Assembly (NCBI RefSeq): GCF_027941915.1
Contig: NZ_CP116009.1
Span: 806,001-870,000, forward strand
DNA length: 64,000 nt
DNA from: Ramlibacter tataouinensis
GTDB taxonomy: Bacteria; Pseudomonadota; Gammaproteobacteria; Burkholderiales; Burkholderiaceae_C
Direction of reading: 5' to 3'
Shown here: piece by piece, positions 35,365 to 46,203 of the stretch
Position numbering within the stretch: the first letter of the stretch is position 1
Layout: each line of letters starts with the position of its first letter
Made by a program: the position numbers and the translations under genes
The notes under the pieces: generated by a model
What the model saw: only the letters and a program-made list of their open reading frames with translations
Told to the model about the DNA's origin: nothing
The model's database searches: none

Positions 35365-36420
35365 CTAGCTCGAGGCTGCGGCTGCCTGCACCGGCGGACC
35401 GCCCCACGGCACCGCCACCTCCCGCACCGCCCGGGCCCGCAACTGTCCGCAGCCGCCCTCCACGTCCTGCCCGGCCGAGCGGCGCAGCTTGGTGAGCACG
35501 CCGCGGCGGTGCAGGCGGCGCGCCAGCTCGGCGGCCTTCTCCCAGGGCGGCCGGCGGAACGGCAGCTCGGGCACGCTGTTGTACGGAATCATGTTCAGCA
35601 CCGCGAAGCGCCCCTTGAGCAGGCCCACGATGCCCTCGACTTCCGCGTCGGTGTCGTTGATGCCGTCCAGCAGCGTCCACTGCACCTGCAGCGGATAGCC
35701 GGAGGCGCGCGCGTAGCGGTCGCCGGCTTCGACCAGCTCGGCCGGCGCGATGCGCGGGGCGCGCGGCAGCAGCTCGGCGCGCAGGTCGGCGCGGGTGGTG
35801 TGCAGCGACAGCGCCAGCGCCGGCCGCACCGGGCCTTGCGGCAGCCGCTCGAACACGCGCTCGTCGCCGACGGTGGAAAACACCAGCTCCTTGTGGCCGA
35901 TGTTGCCGATCGTGCCGAGGAACTCGATGGCGTCCATCACGTTGGCCAGGTTGTGGGCCGGCTCGCCCATGCCCATGAACACCACCTTGCGCACCGGCCG
36001 CAGCGATCGCGCCAGCGCCACCTGGGCGACGATCTCGGCGCTGCCGATCTGGCGCAGCAACCCGTCGCGGCCGGTCATGCAGAAGCGGCAGCCGACCGCG
36101 CAGCCGACCTGGGTCGACACGCACAGGCCGCCGCGCGGCAGCAGCACGCTCTCGCAGCTCTGGCCATCGGCCAGGCGCACCAGCAGGCGCTCGGAGCCGT
36201 CCTCGGCGGGATGGCGGGAGACCAGGGTCGCCAGCGACGCGAACTCGGTCGCGATCGCGGGCAGCGCCTCGATCAGCGACTTCGGCAGGAAGCTTCCGAT
36301 GTCGCGCGGGCCGCTGTCCTGCGGCAACGCGTGCGACCACAGGCGCAACACCCGCCGCTCGTGCATCGGGCCGGCGCCGGCGGCGCGCAGGCGCTCACGC
36401 AATCGGGTGATGGAGGTCAT
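35365..36420 (-). CDS. RlmN/Cfr-family radical SAM RNA methyltransferase
   Basis: A 351-residue RlmN-like enzyme that would methylate C2 of an adenine in 23S rRNA or tRNA. The radical SAM motif CX3CX2C is C107-C111-C114 in GCAVGCRFCMTG. The methyl-transfer cysteine is in GGCGQL near the C terminus. SAM-binding MGMGEPAHN and the SLHTTRADLR region are normal. The N-terminal RNA-binding domain is short and its usual K-x-L-F motif is replaced (RRVLRLWSHALPQ). It is therefore likely a divergent paralogue of the housekeeping rlmN. The substrate position is unverified. Confidence 0.88.
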   Translation of the reverse strand: MTSITRLRERLRAAGAGPMHERRVLRLWSHALPQDSGPRDIGSFLPKSLIEALPAIATEFASLATLVSRHPAEDGSERLLVRLADGQSCESVLLPRGGLCVSTQVGCAVGCRFCMTGRDGLLRQIGSAEIVAQVALARSLRPVRKVVFMGMGEPAHNLANVMDAIEFLGTIGNIGHKELVFSTVGDERVFERLPQGPVRPALALSLHTTRADLRAELLPRAPRIAPAELVEAGDRYARASGYPLQVQWTLLDGINDTDAEVEGIVGLLKGRFAVLNMIPYNSVPELPFRRPPWEKAAELARRLHRRGVLTKLRRSAGQDVEGGCGQLRARAVREVAVPWGGPPVQAAAASS

Positions 36421-36481
36421 GCGCCTAGCTTACCGTTGCTTCTCCGGGCCCGGGTGCGCTGCCCCAGGCGTGTCGGTCCTG

Positions 36482-37270
36482 CTACGCCGAAATCTCGATG
36501 GGCTGGAAGAACCGGTAGCCGACACCGCGCACCGTGGTCACGGGCAACTTCAGGCCACAGGCCTGCTCCACCCTGCGGCGAAGCCGTCGCATCTGGGTAT
36601 CCAGCCGACGCTGGTCGTACTGCAGGTAGTCCTCCCCTAGCGCCTCGACGATGGCCCGCCGGCTCACCACGGAGCCGCCCCCCATGCCGAGAGCCAGCAG
36701 CACGACATGGTCCTGGGCGGACAACGGCAGCGCGGACAGGCCGGGTGGGATGAGCCGGGGCGGCGAGCCGCACAGCTTCCACCGGGGTGCGGCGTCCTCG
36801 GCCTCCAGCGTTTCGGCCCTGTCCGCGGAGTCCCTGCGTCCTGTGATGTCGCGGGCCACCGCAATCCGGACGCCGTCCTGCGGAACCCAGCGCGCGGACC
36901 ACATGATGTGCACGAGGCGTCCGTCCTTGCGCACATAGCGGTTCTCGAAGTGGCGCTGGAGGTAGCCGTCCATGATGCGAGTGACGGCCTGCAGGGTCCG
37001 CAGCCGGTCCCCTTCGTAGACGAAGTCGATCATCGGCTTGCCGATCATCTCGTGCGGCCCGTAGCCGAAGATGGCCTCGCAGGCACCGCGGATGGCGAGG
37101 AAGCGTCCGTTGGGATCGACCACGCAGATCGCGTCCAGCAGCAAGTCCGTCACGTCGGGGGGCTCGGCCCGGACGGCGCCGGCGCCCGAACCGGTGTCCT
37201 CGGGTACGGCTGCCGTCGCCGCGGGATCTGGACCTGCATCCGCACCCGTAGACGGATCCGTCGAACTCAT
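36482..37270 (-). CDS. One-component regulator: PAS domain fused to OmpR-type winged helix
   Basis: A 262-residue protein. After a 38-residue Pro/Ala/Asp-rich start comes one PAS/PAC domain (about 40-150: LDAICVVDPNGRFLAIRGAC, then FENRYVRKDGRLVHIMW). A linker leads to a C-terminal OmpR/PhoB winged helix (about 170-258) with the DTQMRRLRRRV recognition region and VRGVGYRF at the end. There is no receiver or kinase domain, so ligand or redox sensing by PAS must act directly on DNA binding. That domain order is uncommon. It sits alone between the methyltransferase gene and a divergent hypothetical gene. Confidence 0.85.
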   Translation of the reverse strand: MSSTDPSTGADAGPDPAATAAVPEDTGSGAGAVRAEPPDVTDLLLDAICVVDPNGRFLAIRGACEAIFGYGPHEMIGKPMIDFVYEGDRLRTLQAVTRIMDGYLQRHFENRYVRKDGRLVHIMWSARWVPQDGVRIAVARDITGRRDSADRAETLEAEDAAPRWKLCGSPPRLIPPGLSALPLSAQDHVVLLALGMGGGSVVSRRAIVEALGEDYLQYDQRRLDTQMRRLRRRVEQACGLKLPVTTVRGVGYRFFQPIEISA

Positions 37271-37402
37271 GCCTGCACTGCCTTCCAGCCCAAAAAAGGA
37301 TCAACTTGCTCGCCGGCGATGCGCTCAGGTTTGCTCAGACTCCCGCCACCGCGGGTGCGTAGGATCCGCCCGCGCTGCCGTGGCGCACTTTACTGGAACA
37401 CC

Positions 37403-37768
37403 ATGCTGACGACGGAGGATGGCCCGAGCACGGGCCCGGAGCACCTGGGCGAGGCGCCGGCCGTCCGCCCGTCCGCCCCGGTTCCGCTGTCGAGGACCCG
37501 GCTGATCGATCGCCGTTCGAGGCGGCGCGACGATGCCCAGGTGCTTGCCCTGATCCGGGATCTGCCCGGACCCGCCAGCAACCGGTGCCACGTCTTCACG
37601 GCGGGGCTGCTGAACGAGGCGGGCGAGCTGTATCGCGAAGTCGACCTCCATGGCGAATTCGCGGCCTTGCTGTTCACCGCCCGGATGAATGCCAACGGCT
37701 TCTGCCGGTTGCAGGCCGGAGAGCCGTTCTTTGTGGACGGCTACGAAAGCGTTTTCGCCAAGCGTTGA
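37403..37768 (+). CDS. Hypothetical protein
   Basis: A 121-residue protein I do not recognise. The N-terminal 35 residues are Pro/Gly rich; the rest looks like a small alpha/beta domain (HVFTAGLLNEAGELYREVDL, then FTARMNANGFCRLQAGEPFF). There is no signal peptide or helix. The ATG at 37403 has no strong ribosome site. It is divergent from the PAS-winged-helix regulator (132 bases between starts), so it may be its target. It converges on paaZ with a 13-base gap. Confidence 0.5.
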   Translation: MLTTEDGPSTGPEHLGEAPAVRPSAPVPLSRTRLIDRRSRRRDDAQVLALIRDLPGPASNRCHVFTAGLLNEAGELYREVDLHGEFAALLFTARMNANGFCRLQAGEPFFVDGYESVFAKR

Positions 37769-37781
37769 ACCGCGGCCCCGC

Positions 37782-39830
<2,049 letters not shown>

Positions 39831-39880
39831 GTCGGAGTCTCCTTGCGCGGTCCCCTGCGGGAGGGAACGCTCGTTCGTTG

Positions 39881-40519
39881 TCAGCCGCGGGAAAGCTGGC
39901 GATTCTGCGCGAGCGCCGGCTGCGGCGCCTGCACCGCCTGCAATCCCCCGAGGAACAGGTCCGTGACGATGGGCGCCATCGCCTCGTAGTCCAGCGCTCC
40001 TTCGGGTTTCATCCAGGTGAACATCCAGTTGACCATGCCGAACAGCAGCATGGTCAGCGGCTTGGCCAGCGTGGCCTCGTCCAGGTCGGGCCGCAGGCCG
40101 GCGATCACCTTGGCGAACTCGGCCACGACGGCCCGCTCGCGGTCCAGCACGCGCTGGCGGTCGGCCGGTTCCAGGAAGCGCACCTCGCTGGTCAGCACCC
40201 AGTGCGCGTCCTGCGCGTCCGCGTACTCCTGCACGAAGCGGCGGATCAGCAGGTGCATGCGCTCGCGCGGCTCGCCATCGGCCTGCGCCGTCTCGACCAC
40301 GATGCGCTGCAGCCGCTCGACGTGCGAATCGGCGATCGAGAACAGCAGCGCGTACTTGTCGCGGTAGTAGTGGTACAGCGTGGCCTTGGACAGGCCGCAG
40401 GCCTGCGCGACCTGGTTCATCGAGGTGGCCGAGTAGCCGTGGCCGGCGAACAGACGCGCCGCACCCGCGAGGATGGCCTCGCGCTGGTCGTCGTAGCCGG
40501 CGTGGCGTCCGCGCCCCAC
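39881..40519 (-). CDS. paaR: TetR-family regulator, probable PaaR
   Basis: A 212-residue TetR repressor. The helix-turn-helix lies in residues about 15-60 (AARLFAGHGYSATSMNQVAQ, then ACGLSKATLYHYYRDK). The C-terminal ligand domain begins near residue 70. The start is inferred as GTG at 40519, five bases after the paaE stop. PaaR of betaproteobacteria is a TetR repressor released by phenylacetyl-CoA, and position inside the paa cluster supports that name. A 14-base palindrome at the paaA promoter is its likely operator. Confidence 0.82.
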   Translation of the reverse strand: MGRGRHAGYDDQREAILAGAARLFAGHGYSATSMNQVAQACGLSKATLYHYYRDKYALLFSIADSHVERLQRIVVETAQADGEPRERMHLLIRRFVQEYADAQDAHWVLTSEVRFLEPADRQRVLDRERAVVAEFAKVIAGLRPDLDEATLAKPLTMLLFGMVNWMFTWMKPEGALDYEAMAPIVTDLFLGGLQAVQAPQPALAQNRQLSRG

Positions 40520-40524
40520 CCGCG

Positions 40525-41613
40525 CTACCTCTCGTCGAAGGAGATGACCACGCGCTCGGTGGTCGGGTGCGCCTGGCAGGTCAGGATGAAGCCGGCCGCC
40601 ACTTCCTTCTTGTCCAGCGCGAAGTTGCGCTCCATGCGCACCTGGCCTTCCACCAGCTTGGCGCGGCAGGTGCCGCACACGCCCGAGGTGCAGGAGTACG
40701 GCACTTCCAGGCCTGCGGCCGAGGCGGCGTCGAGGATGCTGGGCTGGTCCTTGCTGAAGGTGATCTCGCGCTGCAGGCCGTCACGCACGATCAGCACCCG
40801 GGCCTGCTCGGCATCGCCGGGCCGGGCCTCGTGCAGCACGGCGCCGACTTCGCCGGCCGCCTGCTGCGGAACGCCGAAGCGCTCGATGTGGATCCGGTCC
40901 GCGGCCACGCCGGCCGCCAGCAGCGCGGCCTCGGCCTCGTCGTTCATCTGGAACGGCCCGCACACGTAGGCATGGGCGATCGAGCCGGCCGGCACCGGGC
41001 CGCGCAGGAACTCGCCGATCTTCTCGCGGTTCATCAGGCCCATGTTGATGGGCGCATCGGTGTGCTCGTCGGAGAACACGTGGTGCAGCACCAGCCGGGT
41101 CATGTACCGGTCCTTGAGGTCCTCGATCTCCTCCTTGAACATGGTCGACTTCAGGCTGCGGTTGCCATAGACCAGCGTGAAGCGGCTGGCCGGCTCGCGC
41201 GCCAGCACCGTCTTCATGATCGACAGGATGGGTGTGATGCCGCTGCCGCCGGCGATGCCCAGGTGGTGGCGCTTCGCCTGCGGCTCGATCGGCACGAAGA
41301 AGCGCCCCTGCGGGGCCATCACGTTCACCGTGTCGCCGGGCCGCAGGTGCTCGTTGATCCACTGCGAGAACACGCCGCCCTTGACCTTGCGCACGCCCAC
41401 GCGCAGCTCGCCGTCGTCGATCCCCGCGCAGATCGAGTACGAGCGCCGCAGGTCGTGGCCGCCGATCTCCTTGCGCAGCGTGAGGTACTGGCCCTGGGTG
41501 AAGCCGAACACCGGCCGCAGGTCCTCGGGCACCTCGAAGGAGACGACCACGGCTTCGGCCGTGTCGGGGGTGATGGAGCGGACCTTGAGGGGGTGGAAGA
41601 GCGGCGCGGTCAT
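40525..41613 (-). CDS. paaE: Phenylacetyl-CoA epoxidase reductase subunit
   Basis: A 362-residue ferredoxin-NADP reductase-type protein that passes electrons from NADPH to the PaaAC di-iron centre. An FAD domain (RRSYSICAG), an NAD(P) domain (GIAGGSGITPILSIMK, then YVCGPFQM) and a C-terminal plant-type [2Fe-2S] ferredoxin (CTSGVCGTCRAK with a distal cysteine in ILTCQAHP) are in the usual order. Its ATG overlaps the paaD stop (ATGA). Confidence 0.96.
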   Translation of the reverse strand: MTAPLFHPLKVRSITPDTAEAVVVSFEVPEDLRPVFGFTQGQYLTLRKEIGGHDLRRSYSICAGIDDGELRVGVRKVKGGVFSQWINEHLRPGDTVNVMAPQGRFFVPIEPQAKRHHLGIAGGSGITPILSIMKTVLAREPASRFTLVYGNRSLKSTMFKEEIEDLKDRYMTRLVLHHVFSDEHTDAPINMGLMNREKIGEFLRGPVPAGSIAHAYVCGPFQMNDEAEAALLAAGVAADRIHIERFGVPQQAAGEVGAVLHEARPGDAEQARVLIVRDGLQREITFSKDQPSILDAASAAGLEVPYSCTSGVCGTCRAKLVEGQVRMERNFALDKKEVAAGFILTCQAHPTTERVVISFDER

Positions 41614-42122
41614 ATCGGTTTGAAGTGCTCGAACGGCTCGCGGCAGGCAATGCAGCGGTACAGCGCCTTGCACGCCGTGGAGCCGAATGCCGACAGCCGC
41701 TCGGTGTTCGCGCTGCCGCAGCGCGGGCAGGCCACCGCATCGGCCTTGCGGCCGACGATGCGGATCGGCACGCCGTCGTCCGGCGCGGCCGGACCGGGCG
41801 GGGCGATGCCGTAGTCGCGCAGCTTGCGCTTGCCGTCCTCGCTGATCCAGTCGGTGGTCCAGGCCGGCGCGCGGCGCAGCGTGGCGCGCGCCGGGCCCAG
41901 GCCTTCGGACTGCAGCGCCTCCAGCACGCTCTGCTCGATGACTTCCGTCGCCGGGCAACCGGAGTAGGTGGGCGTGAGCACCACCTCCAGCTCGGCGCCG
42001 TGGTCGATCACCTCGCGCACGATGCCCAGGTCGCACAGCGACAGCGCCGGCACTTCGGGGTCCAGCACCGTGCCCAGCACCTGCCAGGCGCGGTCGACGC
42101 GATCGGCGGCCACGGCGCTCAC
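41610..42122 (-). CDS. paaD: Phenylacetate degradation protein PaaD (DUF59, Zn-ribbon)
   Basis: A 170-residue protein required for PaaABCE maturation. Residues about 10-95 are a MIP18/DUF59 domain (DPEVPALSLCDLGIVREV, then PTYSGCPATEVIEQ). The C terminus is a four-cysteine zinc-ribbon-like segment (CPRCGSANTE, then CIACREPFEHFKP). It is thought to act in Fe-S or di-iron centre assembly. The start is GTG at 42122, overlapping the paaC stop (GTGA). Confidence 0.95.
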   Translation of the reverse strand: MSAVAADRVDRAWQVLGTVLDPEVPALSLCDLGIVREVIDHGAELEVVLTPTYSGCPATEVIEQSVLEALQSEGLGPARATLRRAPAWTTDWISEDGKRKLRDYGIAPPGPAAPDDGVPIRIVGRKADAVACPRCGSANTERLSAFGSTACKALYRCIACREPFEHFKPI

Positions 42123-42892
42123 CAGACGCCGCCCGGGAAGGCGCGCTGCAGGTGCTGCATCTCGGCCAGGATGTAGCCCATGTGCTCGCTGTGCACGCCG
42201 CGCTTGCCGGTCGACAGGAACGGGCTGGCCTGGGGGATTTCCAGCCCCGCTTCGGCCAGGATCACACCCATCTCGGCTTCCCACGGCGCCTTCAGCTCGG
42301 CCCAGGACGGGCCCAGCCCGCTGCGCGCGGCCTGCTCATCGACCGCATCGGCCGCGAACAGCTCGGCCGCATAGCGCCACAGGTGCTCGATCGCAGCCGC
42401 CATGCGCCGGTGCGATTCGTCCGTGCCCTGCCCCAGCCGCACCACCCAGTCGGCCGAGTGCTGCTGGTGGTAGCGCGCTTCCTTGATCGCCTTGCCGGCG
42501 ATGGCGGCCAGTTCCGCGTCCGTCGACTGCTGCAGCCGCTGCCACAGCAGCTTGAGGAAGGTGGCGACCATGGCGTTGCGCAGCACCGTAACGGCGAAGT
42601 CGCCGCGCGGCAGCTCCACCAGCGTCACGTTGCGGAAGTCGCGCTCGTCGCGCAGGAAGGCCAGCTGGTCCTCGTCGTAGCCCTGGCCTTCCAGCGCGCC
42701 TGCGTGCGTGAGCACCGCGCGGGCCTGGCCGACCAGGTCCAGCGCGATGTTGGTCAGCGCGATGTCCTCCTCCAGCACGGGCGCATGGCCGGTCCACTCG
42801 CCCAGGCGCTGCGCCAGCACCAGGGCGGTGTCGCCGATGCGCAGCAGGTACTGGACGGCCGGGTCGTCCTTGATGGCGATCGAAGCTTGCAT
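42119..42892 (-). CDS. paaC: Phenylacetyl-CoA epoxidase structural subunit PaaC
   Basis: A 257-residue ferritin-like subunit that forms the structural partner of PaaA. Typical sequence is seen in VLAQRLGEWTGHAPVLEEDI near residue 25 and in KEARYHQQHSADWVVRLGQG near 140. It lacks the full di-iron ligand set, as known for PaaC. The ATG at 42892 follows GCAGGG; a GTG at 42904 overlapping the paaB stop is an alternative. Confidence 0.95.
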   Translation of the reverse strand: MQASIAIKDDPAVQYLLRIGDTALVLAQRLGEWTGHAPVLEEDIALTNIALDLVGQARAVLTHAGALEGQGYDEDQLAFLRDERDFRNVTLVELPRGDFAVTVLRNAMVATFLKLLWQRLQQSTDAELAAIAGKAIKEARYHQQHSADWVVRLGQGTDESHRRMAAAIEHLWRYAAELFAADAVDEQAARSGLGPSWAELKAPWEAEMGVILAEAGLEIPQASPFLSTGKRGVHSEHMGYILAEMQHLQRAFPGGVW

Positions 42893-42900
42893 CCCTGCGC

Positions 42901-43194
42901 TCACATGTGGTCCACCGAGGCGGGCAGCTTGTAGAAGGTCGGGTGGCGGTACACCTTGTCTTCCATCGGGTCGAAGAACATGTCCTTGTCGCCCGGGTCG
43001 CTGGCCACGATCTGGTCCGAGCGCACCACCCACACGCTGGTGCCCTCCTGCCGGCGCGTGTAGACGTCGCGCGCCATCTGGATCGCCATCTTCGCGTCGG
43101 CCGCGTGCAGGCTGCCGCAGTGCTTGTGGTCCAGGCCGGACTTGCTGCGGACGAAGACCTCCCAGAGAGGCCATTCCTCTTTCACGTCGCTCAT
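42901..43194 (-). CDS. paaB: Phenylacetyl-CoA epoxidase subunit PaaB
   Basis: A 97-residue small subunit of the multicomponent epoxidase. Family sequence is visible in [20 protein letters not shown] and [19 protein letters not shown]. PaaB bridges PaaA-PaaC dimers. The ATG at 43194 overlaps the paaA stop region, and the gene is followed by paaC within a few bases. Confidence 0.96.
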   Translation of the reverse strand: MSDVKEEWPLWEVFVRSKSGLDHKHCGSLHAADAKMAIQMARDVYTRRQEGTSVWVVRSDQIVASDPGDKDMFFDPMEDKVYRHPTFYKLPASVDHM

Positions 43195-44201
43195 GCCGCT
43201 TCCTTCATCTTCTGGTCCTGCTTCGCCGCATAGGCCGTGGCCGCCTCGCGCACCCAGGCGCCGTCGTCCCAGGCCTTCACGCGCGCGGCCAGTCGCTCCT
43301 TGTTGCAGGGGCCGTTGCCGTTGACCACGTTCCAGAACTCGGCCCAGTCGATCGCGCCGAAGTCGTAGTGCTGCCGTTCCTCGTTCCACTTCAGCTGCGG
43401 GTCCGGCAGCGTCACGCCCAGCACCTTGGCCTGCTCGGCGGTGGCGTCGACGAAGCGCTGGCGCAGCTCGTCGTTGGACACCCGCTTGATGCCCCAGCGC
43501 ATCGACTGCGCCGAGTTGGGCGACTGGTCGTCGGGCGGGCCGAACATCATGATCGAGGGCCACCACCAGCGATTCACCGCGTCCTGCACCATCGCCTTCT
43601 GCGCGTCGGTGCCCTGCTCCATCATCACCAGCAGGCTCTCGAAGCCCTGGCGCTGGTGGAAGCTCTCCTCGCGGCAGATGCGGATCATGGCGCGCGCGTA
43701 GGGACCGTACGAGCAGCGGCAGATCGGCACCTGGTTCATGATGGCCGCGCCGTCCACCAGCCAGCCGATCACGCCCACGTCGGCCCAGGTCAGGGTCGGG
43801 TAGTTGAAGATCGAGCTGTACTTGGCCTTGCCGCTGTGCAGCGCCTCCAGCATCTGGTCGCGGCTCGTCCCGAGCGTTTCGGCGGCCGAGTAGAGATAGA
43901 GGCCGTGCCCGCCCTCGTCCTGCACCTTGGCCAGCAGGATCGCCTTGCGCTTGAGCGTGGGCGCGCGCGTGATCCAGTTGCCCTCGGGCAGCATGCCGAC
44001 GATTTCCGAATGCGCGTGCTGGCTGATCTGCCGCACCAGCGTCTTGCGGTAGTGCTCGGGCATCCAGTCCTTGCCCTCGATGAATTCGCCGGCGTCGATG
44101 CGCGCATCGAAGCGCTCCTGCAACCGCACTTCGTCGGCCGACCGCACCGGCTTGAGGGCGGCTTCATCCTTGCCCAGGGTATCCATCGCCTGCGTGTACA
44201 T
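43191..44201 (-). CDS. paaA: Phenylacetyl-CoA 1,2-epoxidase catalytic subunit
   Basis: A 336-residue di-iron oxygenase that epoxidises the ring of phenylacetyl-CoA. The helices with iron ligands are seen as [20 protein letters not shown] (about 95-115) and [15 protein letters not shown] (about 180-195). The ATG at 44201 has AAGGAGAG upstream. It is the first gene of paaABCDE-paaR-paaZ. Its promoter, reading on the minus strand, has -35 TTGCGT, a 17-base spacer, -10 TATTAT and a palindromic operator at the transcription start. Confidence 0.97.
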   Translation of the reverse strand: MYTQAMDTLGKDEAALKPVRSADEVRLQERFDARIDAGEFIEGKDWMPEHYRKTLVRQISQHAHSEIVGMLPEGNWITRAPTLKRKAILLAKVQDEGGHGLYLYSAAETLGTSRDQMLEALHSGKAKYSSIFNYPTLTWADVGVIGWLVDGAAIMNQVPICRCSYGPYARAMIRICREESFHQRQGFESLLVMMEQGTDAQKAMVQDAVNRWWWPSIMMFGPPDDQSPNSAQSMRWGIKRVSNDELRQRFVDATAEQAKVLGVTLPDPQLKWNEERQHYDFGAIDWAEFWNVVNGNGPCNKERLAARVKAWDDGAWVREAATAYAAKQDQKMKEAA

Positions 44202-44232
44202 GCGCTCTCCTTGACATTCGGCAGGTTTTGCC

Positions 44233-44275
44233 CGACCGCGCGGTCGATAATAGAGGAGAGCCGGGGAACACGCAA
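44233..44275 (-). promoter_or_regulatory. paa operon promoter with palindromic operator
   Basis: On the minus strand, TTGCGT (44270-44275) and TATTAT (44247-44252) are separated by exactly 17 bases. Directly downstream, CGACCGCGCGGTCG at 44233-44246 is a perfect 14-base palindrome that covers the expected transcription start, 31 bases before the paaA ATG. TetR repressors bind such palindromes, so this is the probable PaaR operator. Confidence 0.65.
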
Positions 44276-44445
44276 GCGCTCGCCAATCGCAAGCGAAATC
44301 CCGACCTGTCGCGCTTGCGAGCCCGCCTTGCTGGGCTGCACCCCGTGCTAAGGTGCCCTGCCGCGACCGCGCGATGCGGCCTGCCCCCGACCCGGCGGCG
44401 CCGGATCGCCCGGCCCGCGCCCACAGAAGGCCCAGGGAGATCCGG

Positions 44446-46131
44446 ATGAGCGCCTCCGACACCGATCCGATGCTGCCGCGCGTCGCCTACTTCTCCATGG
44501 AGATGGCGCTGGAGCCCGGCATGGGCACCTACAGCGGCGGGCTGGGCGTGCTGGCCGGCGACGTGATGCGCAGCGCGGCCGACCTGGCGCTGCCGATGGT
44601 GGGCGTGACGCTGCTGAGCCGCCAGGGCTATTTCCGCCAGCGCATCGAGGGTGGCCGGCAGGTGGAGGACGACGCGACCTGGGATCCGTCGCGCCACGCC
44701 ACGCGGCTGCCGGCCAAGGTGCCGGTGTCGATCCGCGGCCGCGAGGTCTGGGTCGGCGGCTGGCAGTACAGGGTGCGCAGCGGCTGCGCGAGTTCACCCG
44801 AGGTGCCGGTGCTGCTGCTGGACACCGACCTGCCGGAGAACCAGCCGGAAGACCGGCGCCTGACGGCCTTCCTGTACGGCGGCGACGAGGCCTACCGGCT
44901 GTGCCAGGAGATCGTGCTGGGCATCGGCGGCGTGCGGCTGCTGGCGGCCCTGGGCCTGCAGGTCCGGAAGTACCACCTGAATGAAGGCCATGCCGCGCTG
45001 CTGACGCTGGAGCTGCTGCGCGAGCGCCTGGCCGCCAACCCCTCGCGCGAGCAGGCCATCGCCGCCGTGCAGGCGCAATGCGTGTTCACCACCCACACGC
45101 CGGTGCCCGCCGGCCATGACCAGTTCGACTACCCGCTGGCGCGCACCTGCATCGGCCCTCTGGTGCGCGAGCTGGACCTGCCCACCCTCGCGGGCCAAGA
45201 GCGCCTGAACCTGACCCACCTGGCGCTGGCCCTGTCGGGCTGGGTCAACGGCGTGGCACAGCGCCACGCCGAGGTCTCGCGCGCCATGTTCCCCGGCTAC
45301 ACGGTGCACGCGATCACCAACGGCGTGCACCCGTGGACCTGGGCCTCGGACGCCCACCGGCGCCTGTTCGACCAGCACGTGCCGCACTGGTGCCACGAAC
45401 CCGAAGAGCTGCTGCACGCCGACCGCATCCCGGGCGGGGAGCTGCTGGCGGCCCACCGCGCAGCCAAGCACGCGCTCATCGGCCTGCTGCAGCGCGCCGG
45501 CGGCCAGGCGCTCGATCCGCAGCGCTTCACCATCGGCTTCGCCCGCCGCATGACCGACTACAAGCGCCCCTCGCTGCTGTTCAGCGACATCGCCCGGCTG
45601 CGCCGCATCGCCCAGCGCCACCCGATCCAGATCGCGCTGGCCGGCAAGGCGCACCCGCGCGACGAACTGGGCAAGCGCCACATCGCCCGCCTGCACGAGT
45701 GGGCGCGCGAACTGGGCGACGGCATTCCGGTGGTGTTCGTGCCCGACTACGACGTCGATTCGGCGCGCCTGCTGGTCAGCGGCGTCGACCTGTGGCTGAA
45801 CACGCCGCAGCGCCCGCTGGAGGCGTCCGGCACCAGCGGCATGAAAGCCGCGCTCAACGGCGTGCCCAGCCTGAGCATCCTGGACGGCTGGTGGCTGGAG
45901 GGCTGCGAGGAAGGCCTGACCGGCTGGGCCATCGGCGCGGACGGCCCGCACGACGACGCGCTGGACGCCGCCTCGCTGTACGACAAGCTGGAGCGGGTGG
46001 TGCTGCCGCTGTACTACGAGGACCCGACCGGCTGGCTGAAGGTGTTGCAGGGGGCGATCACCAAGAACGGCGCGTTCTTCAACAGCCACCGCATGGTGCG
46101 GCGCTACATGCTGGACGCCTATTCGCACTAG
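44446..46131 (+). CDS. Alpha-glucan phosphorylase (short glycogen phosphorylase family)
   Basis: A 561-residue phosphorylase that would release glucose-1-phosphate from glycogen or maltodextrin. The N-terminal [20 protein letters not shown] and [14 protein letters not shown] match the short alpha-glucan family (TIGR02094 type). The PLP-binding lysine is in [14 protein letters not shown], and [15 protein letters not shown] lies ahead of it. The ATG at 44446 follows GGGAGA. Short forms lack parts of the regulatory N terminus of animal-type phosphorylases. It is divergent from paaA with no functional link evident. Confidence 0.92.
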   Translation: MSASDTDPMLPRVAYFSMEMALEPGMGTYSGGLGVLAGDVMRSAADLALPMVGVTLLSRQGYFRQRIEGGRQVEDDATWDPSRHATRLPAKVPVSIRGREVWVGGWQYRVRSGCASSPEVPVLLLDTDLPENQPEDRRLTAFLYGGDEAYRLCQEIVLGIGGVRLLAALGLQVRKYHLNEGHAALLTLELLRERLAANPSREQAIAAVQAQCVFTTHTPVPAGHDQFDYPLARTCIGPLVRELDLPTLAGQERLNLTHLALALSGWVNGVAQRHAEVSRAMFPGYTVHAITNGVHPWTWASDAHRRLFDQHVPHWCHEPEELLHADRIPGGELLAAHRAAKHALIGLLQRAGGQALDPQRFTIGFARRMTDYKRPSLLFSDIARLRRIAQRHPIQIALAGKAHPRDELGKRHIARLHEWARELGDGIPVVFVPDYDVDSARLLVSGVDLWLNTPQRPLEASGTSGMKAALNGVPSLSILDGWWLEGCEEGLTGWAIGADGPHDDALDAASLYDKLERVVLPLYYEDPTGWLKVLQGAITKNGAFFNSHRMVRRYMLDAYSH

Positions 46132-46203
46132 CCGTCGTCAGGGTGCGGCGATGACCTGGCCATCGTCGTCGATCGAGACGGCCGTGGAATTTGCGGCCCT
46201 CGC

